The notes under the pieces: model-generated
What the model saw: only the letters and a program-made list of their open reading frames with translations
Told to the model about the DNA's origin: nothing
The model's database searches: none
Source of the DNA: Aquabacterium sp.
GTDB lineage: Bacteria > Pseudomonadota > Gammaproteobacteria > Burkholderiales > Burkholderiaceae_C
Direction: 5' to 3'
Assembly: GCA_017989885.1 (NCBI GenBank)
Contig: JAGNPA010000011.1
Location: forward strand, 1-14,231
Length of the DNA: 14,231 bases
Position numbers and translations under genes: made by a program
In this document: piece after piece, positions 7,419 to 14,231 of the stretch
How the letters are laid out: each line of letters begins with the position of its first letter
Position numbering within the stretch: position 1 is the stretch's first letter

Positions 7419-7436
7419 CGATAGTGATAACTACCG
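7419..7436. promoter_or_regulatory. Candidate TetR operator in the divergent intergenic region
   Basis: CGATAGTGATAACTACCG is an 18-base dyad with 14 of 18 positions symmetric (mismatches at 3/16 and 8/11). It lies in an AT-rich patch 38 bases before the ceramidase ATG and 78 bases from the TetR start. Length, symmetry and position suit a TetR-family operator that could cover a plus-strand promoter. No clear -35/-10 pair was found here. Confidence 0.4.
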
Positions 7437-7474
7437 AACATGCGGCATCTGTGCAACCCTGAGGAGCCGATGTC

Positions 7475-9556
7475 ATGCGTCATTTTTTGCCTTTCGTACG
7501 GCGCGCGCGCGTTGTCATGTCGGCCGGTGCCATCGCTCTGGCTGGGTGGGCATCGACCCCGGCCTGGGCCGGCGAGTTTTTGATCGGCACGGGGGTGTAC
7601 GACATCACAGGTCCCGCGGCTGAAACGGGGATGTTCGGCTACGCCGCGCAGCAGGAGGTCAACGGCCTGCACCAGCGCCTGCGCGCCCGGGCCTTCATCA
7701 TGCAGGGTGCCCAGGGCGGCCCGCGCGCGGTGTTCGTGAACGTTGATCTGGGGGCGGCGCACGAGTCACTGAAGCTGGCCGTGATCCAGCGCCTGCAAGC
7801 CCGCTATGGCGCGCTCTATGGTCACGAGAACGTGATGATCTCGGCCACCCATACCCACGTGGGCAGCGGCGGGCACGCGCACCACACGCTCTACATCATC
7901 GCGGCGGCCGACAAGAGCGGGATTGGCTACGACGCCCAGAGCTTCGAGGCGGCAGTGGGCGGCATCGTGGCCGCCATCGAGCGGGCGCACCGCAATCTGG
8001 CGCCGGGACGCATTGAGCTGGTGGAGGGCAGTTTGCTGGGGGCCACGCGCAACCGCTCCCTGCCGGCGTTCCGCGCCAATCCGGATGCGGCCGCCTTGGC
8101 GCACGACACGAACAAGGCCATGACGGTGCTCAAGTTCCGCAAGGACAATGGGCGCGAGGTCGGCATGCTGAACTGGTATGCCATCCACCCGACCAGCTTC
8201 AGCCTGAAGTTCACCCACATCAGTGGCGATAACAAGGGCTACGCGTCCCAGTTCTTCGAGCGACGCAAGGGGGCGAACTACAGTGCCTCCGAAACCTTTG
8301 TGGCGGCTTTTGCCAATGCCGATGAGGGCGACGTGGTCCCCACCGATGGCAACGCGTATTCGGCGCCGGGCTACGAGGGATCGGGCAACGAGTACGCCAA
8401 TGCCGAGGCGGCGGGCCAGCGTCAACTCCACAAGGCCTGGGAGCTGTACGCCACCCCCGGCCGCGTCCAGCCTGGCGTGATCAACGTGCGCCACCAATGG
8501 GTGACGATGCCGGGCCTGGTCGTGTCGCCCGCCTACAGCCAGCCTGGCGGTGCCGTGCTGTGCACGGCGGCACGCGGGGTGTCCTTTGCGGCGGGGGGCG
8601 AAAACGGACCGTCCAACATCCCCGGCATCACCGAGGGCATGACGACGAGCAGCGCCCAGTTGGGCACGGCCCTGCAGACGTTTGCCAACTCAGCGCTGGG
8701 CGGCCTGGTGCAGACGGCCTTCTTCGGGATCTCGTCGGTGGTCAGTGACCCTTGTCAGTCGCCCAAGCCCACCTTGCTGCCCACCGGGGCGCTGGACTGG
8801 GTGCCCTCGGTGCTGCCCATTCAGGTGATCCAGGTGGGCGCGCTGGCCATCGTCGGGCTGCCCTTCGAGCCGACGACGATGGTGGGCCATCGCTTGCGCG
8901 CGCAGGTGCGCCAGCAACTGGCTGCCAAGGGGGTCGACACGGTGGTGGTGGCGGGTTTGTCCAACAGCTACGCCGGCTACCTGACCACCCGTGAGGAGTT
9001 CGAGATGCAGCACTATGAAGGCGCCTCCAACGAGTTTGGTCCGTGGACGCTGGGTGCCGTCCAGCAGACCGTGGCGCACCTGACGCAAGCCATGGTCAGC
9101 GGCGCGGCGGTCGAGCCGGGCGTGCCACCACGTGACCGGACGTCAGCACTGCGCCTGACCCGACCGGGCGTGGTTTTCGATGACAAGCCGCTCAAAGAGA
9201 GCTTTGGCAAGGTGCTCCAGGATGCCCTGCCGGCCTATCAGCCGGGGCAGGTGGTGCAGGCGAGCTTTCGCAGTGGCCACCCCAAGAACCATCTCAAGAC
9301 TCAGGACAGTTTTTTGCGCGTGGAGCGCTGGCAGGACGGGCAATGGGTCGCCGTGGCCCAGGACTGGGACTGGGAGACCAGCTACCAATGGCGCCGCGAG
9401 GGGCTGGCCTATTCAGTGGTGGACGTCGTGTGGCGCATCCCCGCCGGGACGCCTGCAGGCAGCTACCGCCTGCGTCACGACGGGCACTGGAAGAACGGCT
9501 GGACGCGGGCCATCAGCGCCTACACGGGCGTGAGCCGCACCTTCCGGGTGGATTGA
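7475..9556 (+). CDS. Neutral/alkaline ceramidase family protein, exported, with substituted catalytic Ser
   Basis: Neutral ceramidases split ceramide into a sphingoid base and a fatty acid using an active-site zinc. The 693-residue protein has a Sec signal peptide with a likely cut after AWA (33), an N-terminal catalytic domain and, from about 560, the C-terminal immunoglobulin-like domain. Zinc-site regions are kept: ATHTHVGSGG (H126/H128), NWYAIHPTS (H238), GLPFEPTTM (E465) and SNSYAGYLTTREEF (Tyr 499/502). The NRS motif with R194 is also kept. The family hexapeptide GDVSPN, whose Ser is essential in human and Pseudomonas enzymes, here reads GDVVPT (285-290; V288 at 8336-8338). Amidase activity on ceramide is therefore questionable although the fold and metal site look sound. 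GAGGAG at 7461-7466 supports the start. First gene of a four-gene operon. Confidence 0.9.
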   Translation: MRHFLPFVRRARVVMSAGAIALAGWASTPAWAGEFLIGTGVYDITGPAAETGMFGYAAQQEVNGLHQRLRARAFIMQGAQGGPRAVFVNVDLGAAHESLKLAVIQRLQARYGALYGHENVMISATHTHVGSGGHAHHTLYIIAAADKSGIGYDAQSFEAAVGGIVAAIERAHRNLAPGRIELVEGSLLGATRNRSLPAFRANPDAAALAHDTNKAMTVLKFRKDNGREVGMLNWYAIHPTSFSLKFTHISGDNKGYASQFFERRKGANYSASETFVAAFANADEGDVVPTDGNAYSAPGYEGSGNEYANAEAAGQRQLHKAWELYATPGRVQPGVINVRHQWVTMPGLVVSPAYSQPGGAVLCTAARGVSFAAGGENGPSNIPGITEGMTTSSAQLGTALQTFANSALGGLVQTAFFGISSVVSDPCQSPKPTLLPTGALDWVPSVLPIQVIQVGALAIVGLPFEPTTMVGHRLRAQVRQQLAAKGVDTVVVAGLSNSYAGYLTTREEFEMQHYEGASNEFGPWTLGAVQQTVAHLTQAMVSGAAVEPGVPPRDRTSALRLTRPGVVFDDKPLKESFGKVLQDALPAYQPGQVVQASFRSGHPKNHLKTQDSFLRVERWQDGQWVAVAQDWDWETSYQWRREGLAYSVVDVVWRIPAGTPAGSYRLRHDGHWKNGWTRAISAYTGVSRTFRVD

Positions 9557-9573
9557 GAGGCAGGAGCGCGTTG

Positions 9574-9981
9574 GTGAAGTCATGGTGTACCGCGCGGGGG
9601 CATCGGCCCCTGCTGAGCCGATGGGTAGGCTGGTGGGTCGGTGTGGGGGTGGCGTGGTCCGTGGGCTTGAGTGGGTGCGGTGAGCCGACCCCGGCGCCGC
9701 CCACAGATGCGGAAGTGTTGGCCGCAGAGCGGCTGCGCCCGACGCGGCCCGAGTTGGCGGCCGTGTACGAGCGCAGCTGTCTGGCCTGCCACGGTGTGCG
9801 CAGCGCCGCTCCGCTGACGGGCCATGCCCCGTCGTGGCGCGCGCGCCTGCAGCAGGGCCCGGACGTGCTGCTGTCCCACACCCGCGAGGGCCTGCGCGGC
9901 ATGCCCGCCATGGGCCTGTGCCCCGATTGCAGCGACGACGAACTGCAAGATCTGATCACCTTCATGAGCACGCCGCGATGA
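9574..9981 (+). CDS. Lipoprotein monohaem cytochrome c (SphD-like)
   Basis: A 135-residue class I cytochrome c, probably anchored to a membrane on the periplasmic side. The leader ends in the lipobox LSGC (32-35). Haem attaches at CLACH (69-73), and the distal Met is in GMPAMG (M110 or M113). CPDC (116-119) followed by SDDEL resembles the cytochrome c5 type with a disulfide next to the Met loop. The GTG start at 9574 has CAGGAG (9561-9566) seven bases upstream; TTG at 9571 is an alternative. It lies 17 bases after the ceramidase stop, and its stop overlaps the next start (ATGA), so it should pass electrons from the neighbouring FAD oxidase to the respiratory chain. The same trio, as recalled, forms P. 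aeruginosa sphDCB for sphingosine use. Confidence 0.85.
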   Translation: MKSWCTARGHRPLLSRWVGWWVGVGVAWSVGLSGCGEPTPAPPTDAEVLAAERLRPTRPELAAVYERSCLACHGVRSAAPLTGHAPSWRARLQQGPDVLLSHTREGLRGMPAMGLCPDCSDDELQDLITFMSTPR

Positions 9982-11393
9982 GCCGACCTCACCTGAATCG
10001 CCGACAGCTGCTTGGTGGCGCCGCCGCACTGGGCCTTGTCGACGCCCTGCGGGGTGGGACCCTGGCGCAGTGGATGAGCAGCGATGCCCATGCGCAAACG
10101 ACCCCACGCGCGCCTGCGCCAACGCGCCGCTGGCAGAACTGGTCCGGCCTGCAGCAGGCCACGCCCGCCACCTGGGCTGCACCGGCCCACGAGGCCGAGT
10201 TGCAGCAACTCCTGCGGCGCACGCGCGGTGAGGTGCGCGCGGTCGGCGCCGGCCACTCCTTCACGGCGCTGGTGCCCACCGACCAGACCCTGGTGTCCCT
10301 CGACCGCCTCCATGGCATCGTCTCGATCGACCGGGCCGCGATGACCGTGACCGCGCACGCTGGCACCCGCATCGGCGCGCTGGCCAAAGCGCTGGATGCC
10401 CAAGGCCTGGCCCTGCGCAACCAGCCCGATGTGGACGTGCAGACCCTGGCCGGCGCGATCGCGACCGGCACGCATGGCACGGGCGCCGCCTTGCCTGCGC
10501 TGCATGACGAGGTTGTGGCGATGCGTCTGGTGCGCCCTGACGGGGAGGTCGTCGAGATCGACGCCCGCCGCGACCCGGATCTCATGGCGGCGGCGCGCGT
10601 GTCGCTGGGCAGTCTGGGTTTGATCACCCGCGTGACGATGCGCGTGGTGCCTGCCTATCACCTGGCACGCCACGTCTGGCTGATGCCCCTGGCGCAGGTG
10701 CTGACCGAGGCGCTTGAGCTGGCGCGGCGCCATCGTCATTTCGAGTTCTACGTGCTGCCCTTCACCGGCTACGCCGCCTGCATCCGCCTGGACCCTTACC
10801 AAGGCTCGGATCTGAGCCTGCCCAACTCGGCTGACGAGGACGTGCTCGGCGATCTCAAGCAGTTGCGTGACTGGCTGGGCCGTTTCCCTCGCCTGCGCCG
10901 CTGGGCAGCCCAGCAGCTCATCGATCCCCAGCTGACCGAATCGGCCCGTCATCGCTCCCACCGCCTGTTGTCCTCGGTGCGTCCCACCCGTTTTCAGGAA
11001 ACCGAGTGGCATGTGCCGCGTGAGCGGGGGCTGGCCTGCCTGCGTGCAGTGGTTGACCGACTGGAGCAGCACAACGAGGCCTTCTTTCCGCTGGAGTTCC
11101 GCTTCGTCCAGGGCGACGGGGCCTGGCTCAGCCCCTTCCATGGCCGTGACAGCTGCTCGATCGCGGTGCATGCCGCCGCCGATGAAGCCTGGGACTATCT
11201 GATCGACGATTTCACGCCCATTTTCCGCGCGCACCAGGGGCGCCCCCACTGGGGCAAGCTGCACCGCCTGGGCGCCGTCGACCTGGCACCGCTCTACCCT
11301 CGCTGGGCCGATTTCGCCGCCGTGCGCCAGCGCTTCGACCCGCAAGGCCGCCTGCTCAACGCCCACCTGCGTCAGGTGTTCGGCATCACCTGA
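9978..11393 (+). CDS. Tat-exported FAD oxidoreductase, D-arabinono-1,4-lactone oxidase family (SphC-like)
   Basis: A VAO-type flavoprotein oxidising an alcohol or lactone, here probably a dehydrogenase reducing the adjacent cytochrome c. The start at 9978 overlaps the cytochrome stop. The twin-arginine signal LNRRQLLGG (6-14) has a likely cut after AHA (39), consistent with export of a folded flavoprotein. GAGHSFTALVPT (90-101) includes H93, the position that carries covalent FAD in alditol-oxidase relatives. GTHGTG (164-169) is the second FAD segment. HWGK (424-427) near the C-terminus is characteristic of the ALO domain. The 471 residues match the family. Annotation as a lactone oxidase is by family only. 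The operon and recalled SphC similarity point to the C1 hydroxyl of a sphingoid base as substrate, which is an inference. Confidence 0.88.
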   Translation: MSRPHLNRRQLLGGAAALGLVDALRGGTLAQWMSSDAHAQTTPRAPAPTRRWQNWSGLQQATPATWAAPAHEAELQQLLRRTRGEVRAVGAGHSFTALVPTDQTLVSLDRLHGIVSIDRAAMTVTAHAGTRIGALAKALDAQGLALRNQPDVDVQTLAGAIATGTHGTGAALPALHDEVVAMRLVRPDGEVVEIDARRDPDLMAAARVSLGSLGLITRVTMRVVPAYHLARHVWLMPLAQVLTEALELARRHRHFEFYVLPFTGYAACIRLDPYQGSDLSLPNSADEDVLGDLKQLRDWLGRFPRLRRWAAQQLIDPQLTESARHRSHRLLSSVRPTRFQETEWHVPRERGLACLRAVVDRLEQHNEAFFPLEFRFVQGDGAWLSPFHGRDSCSIAVHAAADEAWDYLIDDFTPIFRAHQGRPHWGKLHRLGAVDLAPLYPRWADFAAVRQRFDPQGRLLNAHLRQVFGIT

Positions 11394-11403
11394 GGGCCTG
11401 CAG

Positions 11404-12684
11404 ATGCCGAACTGGACACGTCGACGCTGGCTGGGTGCTGCGGCCTTGGGGGGCGGCGCTGCGGTCTGGGCCCTGCGCCCCGGGGAGACCGGCGCCCCCC
11501 ATGCCGCGCGCTTCCAGGTCTTGACCCGTGCCCTGCGTCAGGCTGGGCTCACTCAGCCCACGCTGGTGCTCGACCGCGCGCAACTGCAGGCCAATGCCCG
11601 CCAGGTGCGCGCCAACCTCGATGCGGCCCTGGCCCTGCGCCTGGTGAACAAATCCTTGCCCTGCCTGCCCCTGCTCGATGAGTTGGCCACTCTCCTGGCC
11701 ACGGAGCGGCAGATGGTGTTCAACCTGCCCTACCTGCAACTGCTGGCCGAGCAGCGGCCGCGCAGCGAGGTGCTGCTGGGCAAGCCTTTCCCAGTGGCCG
11801 CTGCGGCGCACTTCCTCGCACAGCCCCCTCGCAGTGGCTTCGATCCCGTTCGTCAGGTGCAGTGGCTGGTGGACACGCCCGAGCGCCTCGCCCAGTACCG
11901 CGAACTGGCCCGCCAGCGCCGGCAGGTGCTGCGCATCAACCTTGAAATCGACGTGGGCCTGCACCGCGGCGGTCTGCCCGACGAGGCGGCGCTGCGCGAG
12001 GTCATCGGGCTGTTGCAAGGCGAGCCCTGGCTGCAATGGTCCGGGCTCATGGGCTACGACGCCCACACGGAAAAAATCCCCGACGTCGGTGGCTTGCGCG
12101 CCGAGGTGCGGGCCCAGGTGCAGCAGCGCTACCGCAGCTGCCTGGACACGGTGCAGGCCAGCCCGCTGGCCCGCGACCGTGCGCTGCTGACGCTCAACAC
12201 GGGTGGCTCTCCCACCTACCGCCTGCACCGCGCGGTGGGCGCAGCCAACGAGGTGGCGGTGGGCTCGGCCCTGGTCAAACCCAGCGACTTCGACACGCCC
12301 CTGCTGGCCGATCTGCAACCCGCCGTCTGGATCGCCACGCCGGTGCTCAAGGTGGCCGCCTGGCGTGCGCCCGACGGGGTAGGGGCCCTGGGCACGTTGC
12401 TGCGTGGCTGGGACCGTAACCAGCGGGTGGCCCATTTCATCCACGGCGGTCACTGGCTGGCGCAGCCTGACTCGCCCGTGGGCCTGCAAGCCAGCGCCCT
12501 GATCGGGGCCTCGTCCAACCAGCAGCTCTACCTGGGCTCGGGTCGGCAGGGCCTGCAGCCCGACGACCTCGTCTTCTTTCGTCCCACGCAGAGCGAGTCG
12601 GTGCTCCAGCAGTTCGGTGACATCGCCGTGGTCGAGGGTGACCGCGTCGTGGCGATGTGGCCCGTCTTCCCCGCCCGCGCGTGA
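11404..12684 (+). CDS. Tat-exported fold-type III PLP enzyme, DSD1/D-threonine aldolase-like (SphB-like)
   Basis: Belongs to the alanine-racemase-fold group that includes D-threonine aldolase and D-serine dehydratase, acting on D-beta-hydroxy amino acids. It starts with TRRRWLGAAALGGG (5-18), a twin-arginine export signal unusual for a PLP enzyme. PTLVLDRAQL (52-61) opens the barrel, K83 in LVNKS is the expected PLP Lys, EIDVGLHRGG (181-190) is a barrel strand motif, and TGGSPTY (266-272) should hold the PLP phosphate. The C-terminus ends WPVFPARA, whereas metal-dependent relatives have Pro-x-His-x-Cys/Asp there, so those metal ligands appear missing. GAGGG (11392-11396) overlaps the upstream stop and suits ATG at 11404. 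The ten-base gap to the oxidase gene supports one transcript. Retro-aldol, dehydratase or racemase activity cannot be decided from sequence. Confidence 0.82.
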   Translation: MPNWTRRRWLGAAALGGGAAVWALRPGETGAPHAARFQVLTRALRQAGLTQPTLVLDRAQLQANARQVRANLDAALALRLVNKSLPCLPLLDELATLLATERQMVFNLPYLQLLAEQRPRSEVLLGKPFPVAAAAHFLAQPPRSGFDPVRQVQWLVDTPERLAQYRELARQRRQVLRINLEIDVGLHRGGLPDEAALREVIGLLQGEPWLQWSGLMGYDAHTEKIPDVGGLRAEVRAQVQQRYRSCLDTVQASPLARDRALLTLNTGGSPTYRLHRAVGAANEVAVGSALVKPSDFDTPLLADLQPAVWIATPVLKVAAWRAPDGVGALGTLLRGWDRNQRVAHFIHGGHWLAQPDSPVGLQASALIGASSNQQLYLGSGRQGLQPDDLVFFRPTQSESVLQQFGDIAVVEGDRVVAMWPVFPARA

Positions 12685-12697
12685 GCGGCGCCCAGCC

Positions 12698-13279
12698 TCA
12701 GTCCGGCGACCACACCTGTACTTCGGTCACGACCGCCATCAGCGGCAGGTCGTGTGCTTGCGGCGCCAGCTCCTCGCGGCTCAGGCGCGCCTGTTCCCAG
12801 GCCACGCCGATCACGGTCACGCCGGGGTGGGCGGCCAGGTAGCGGTCGAAATAGCCGCCGCCATAGCCCAGGCGGAAGCCCTCGGGCGTGAAGCCCACGC
12901 AGGGTACCAGCACCACGTCGGGCACCACCGGTTTGCCCGCCGGGCTGGGCAGACCGCATTCGTCCACGCTGCTCAGCTCGCCGCCATCCCAGGGGCGAAA
13001 GTGCATGGCCACCGGCTCGCGCTGGGCAAAAGGCAGGGCCAGGCGGCAATCCCACTGCGCCTGGGCTCGCAAGGCCAGCGTCCTTGGGTTAAATTCCCCC
13101 TTCATGGGCCAGTACACCCCCAGGCCATCGGGCTCCAGCTGCGCGAGCACGTCCAGCAGTCGCTGTTCAAGTTGCACTTGCGCGGCTTCGCCCGCAGGCG
13201 TGGCACACCAGGCTTGATGCGCGGCCAGCAGGCGGCGGCGCAGGGCGGGGCGATCGAGGGTCGGTTCGGGTGAAGTCAT
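12698..13279 (-). CDS. fau: 5-formyltetrahydrofolate cyclo-ligase (MTHFS)
   Basis: Converts 5-formyl-THF to 5,10-methenyl-THF with ATP in the cytoplasm, returning a stalled folate to one-carbon metabolism. The diagnostic C-terminal motif GYGGGYFDRYLA (139-150, counted from GTG 13282) follows VPCVGFTPEGFRL. KGEFNPRTL (61-69) matches the substrate-side segment of the family. The 193 to 194 residues are the usual size. ATG at 13279 and GTG at 13282 are adjacent start candidates without a clear ribosome site. It converges with the PLP enzyme gene across 13 bases and diverges from the transglycosylase gene, whose start lies within 20 bases, so its promoter must sit inside that neighbouring coding sequence. 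Confidence 0.93.
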   Translation of the reverse strand: MTSPEPTLDRPALRRRLLAAHQAWCATPAGEAAQVQLEQRLLDVLAQLEPDGLGVYWPMKGEFNPRTLALRAQAQWDCRLALPFAQREPVAMHFRPWDGGELSSVDECGLPSPAGKPVVPDVVLVPCVGFTPEGFRLGYGGGYFDRYLAAHPGVTVIGVAWEQARLSREELAPQAHDLPLMAVVTEVQVWSPD

Positions 13280-13296
13280 CACAGAGAGTCATTCCA

Positions 13297-14231
13297 TTGA
13301 AATTCACACACAAGTATGCGGCCCCGGCCGCCCGGATGCTGGCGGCGATGGCCCTTGCCTGGGGCGCCGGAGTCCCCGTTGCCGTCGCGCAGACGGCGGC
13401 GGACAGCGCCGACAACGCCACCATCGTGGCGGCCCGCGAGGCCTGGCGCGCCCGTGACGCGGTGGCCCTGCTGGCTGCACGCGACCAACTGATCCAGACG
13501 CAGCACCCCTTGGCCCCCTGGGCCGATTACTGGTCGCTGATGCTGCGCCTGCCCACCCTCAGCGTGGCCGAGGCCGACGCCTTTTTCGCGCGCTGGCCCG
13601 ACAGCTATGTGGCCGACCGCGGCCGCAACGACTGGTTGCTGGAGCTGGGGCGCCGCCAGGACTGGGAGACCTTCCTGCGCATCCAGCCGCAGTTCCGCAT
13701 GGCCGACGACCGCGAGGTGAATTGCCTGGGCGTGTGGGCGCGTTACCAGAGCCGCCCGGCGGCACAGACCCAGGAGGCCTGGCGCACCCAGGCGCAGCAG
13801 GCCTGGTGGGACCAGAAAGATGCCGACCAGGGCTGTGACCGCATGGCCAGCGGTTTGCTGAAAGCCGGCGTGCTGCGCACCGAAGATGTCTGGCAAAAGC
13901 TGCGCTTGGTGGTCGAGACCAACAAGCCCAAGGCCGTTCAGCAGACGGCGCGCCACCTGGGCGATGCCGTGGCCCAGGTGGCCGCGCGCCTGATGACCGC
14001 GCCGCAGGCCGTGCTGCAACCCGGCGCGCTGTCCGGGTCGCTCGCCTCGGCCGACGGCGAGGGTGACCGGGCGCCAGGCGCCTCCATCGGCCCCCAGTCG
14101 CCGGCCAAGCAGCCTGTGGCCAAGACCCGCAGCCTGTTGCGCAAGAAGCCGGTGCCCAGGCCGACCCTGGCCAGCATCCCGCTGAGCATCCCACCCGAGT
14201 CGGAAGGGCCGCTGAACCTGCTGGCCTTCAT
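13297..14231 (+). CDS. Soluble lytic murein transglycosylase, N-terminal part (3' end outside the window)
   Basis: The frame is open from the start to the window end (about 311 codons). After a Sec signal peptide with a likely cut after VAVA (31), there is an Ala/Trp/Arg-rich alpha-helical region with repeated W..A...LL patterns. This resembles the superhelical U-domain that precedes the catalytic SLT domain in Slt70-type enzymes, which cleave peptidoglycan in the periplasm. Family-like spots are REVNCLGVWARYQ and the DQGCDRMASGLL segment. From about residue 240 the sequence is Pro/Ala/Ser-rich. The SLT catalytic domain itself is not in the window, so the call rests on the helical domain and on the neighbouring MTHFS gene, a common Burkholderiales pairing. 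Starts are ambiguous: TTG 13297 (weak AGAGAG upstream), GTG 13270 (GAGGG nine bases upstream) or ATG 13336. Confidence 0.75.
   Translation, partial: MKFTHKYAAPAARMLAAMALAWGAGVPVAVAQTAADSADNATIVAAREAWRARDAVALLAARDQLIQTQHPLAPWADYWSLMLRLPTLSVAEADAFFARWPDSYVADRGRNDWLLELGRRQDWETFLRIQPQFRMADDREVNCLGVWARYQSRPAAQTQEAWRTQAQQAWWDQKDADQGCDRMASGLLKAGVLRTEDVWQKLRLVVETNKPKAVQQTARHLGDAVAQVAARLMTAPQAVLQPGALSGSLASADGEGDRAPGASIGPQSPAKQPVAKTRSLLRKKPVPRPTLASIPLSIPPESEGPLNLLAF

Noticed and set aside
8223..8480. Alternative-frame ORFs inside the ceramidase gene and similar ones across the window
   Set aside because: Arg/Pro/Ser/Thr-rich translations typical of off-frame reading of high-GC genes, with no start signals.
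9513..11366. 617-codon minus-strand open frame opposite the cytochrome and FAD oxidase genes
   Set aside because: Shadow frame of low complexity; both plus-strand genes have clear motifs and tight operon spacing.

Overview
The window is about 14.2 kb of GC-rich DNA (G/C strongly preferred at third codon positions) with the gene content of a Burkholderiales beta-proteobacterium, probably near Comamonadaceae/Sphaerotilaceae. This rests on a GTP-type PEP carboxykinase, an EAL protein of a common beta-proteobacterial type, and a 5-formyl-THF cyclo-ligase divergent from a lytic transglycosylase. No database search was possible, so the placement is an inference. No rRNA, tRNA, IS element, prophage or CRISPR array was seen.

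Layout. 1-660: 3' part of a cytosolic 5'-nucleotidase. 692-1516: stand-alone c-di-GMP EAL phosphodiesterase with a complete active site. 1535-4436, minus strand: a molybdenum/tungsten-flavoured cluster of a TupA-like binding protein, a shrunken permease fused to a ModC-like ATPase that has lost every ATP-handling residue, then a MOSC protein. 4437-4756: a 320-base intergenic region with a candidate promoter and two mutually exclusive leader hairpins. 4757-6613: pckG, followed by a strong intrinsic terminator. 6675-7340, minus strand: TetR regulator. 7475-12684: four tightly packed plus-strand genes for exported proteins (neutral ceramidase, lipoprotein cytochrome c, Tat-exported FAD oxidase, Tat-exported fold-III PLP enzyme). 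12698-13279, minus strand: 5-formyl-THF cyclo-ligase. 13297-14231: 5' part of a soluble lytic transglycosylase cut by the window edge.

How the genes work together. The main story is 6675-12684. The cytochrome c, FAD oxidase and PLP enzyme have the same composition as the Pseudomonas aeruginosa sphingosine genes sphD-sphC-sphB (PA5328-PA5326, recalled from memory). Here they follow a ceramidase-family gene and face a TetR gene with a dyad operator candidate between them. A coherent reading is periplasmic sphingolipid breakdown: ceramidase frees the sphingoid base, the FAD oxidase with cytochrome c oxidises its C1 alcohol, and the D-specific-type PLP enzyme cleaves or deaminates the resulting D-beta-hydroxy amino acid. 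Two details do not fit the simple story. The ceramidase has Val where the family has its essential Ser, and the PLP enzyme lacks the usual C-terminal metal ligands.

The second story is the Mo/W transporter relic. It has intact, overlapping reading frames but dead chemistry, and keeps an apparently good TOBE-type ligand domain.
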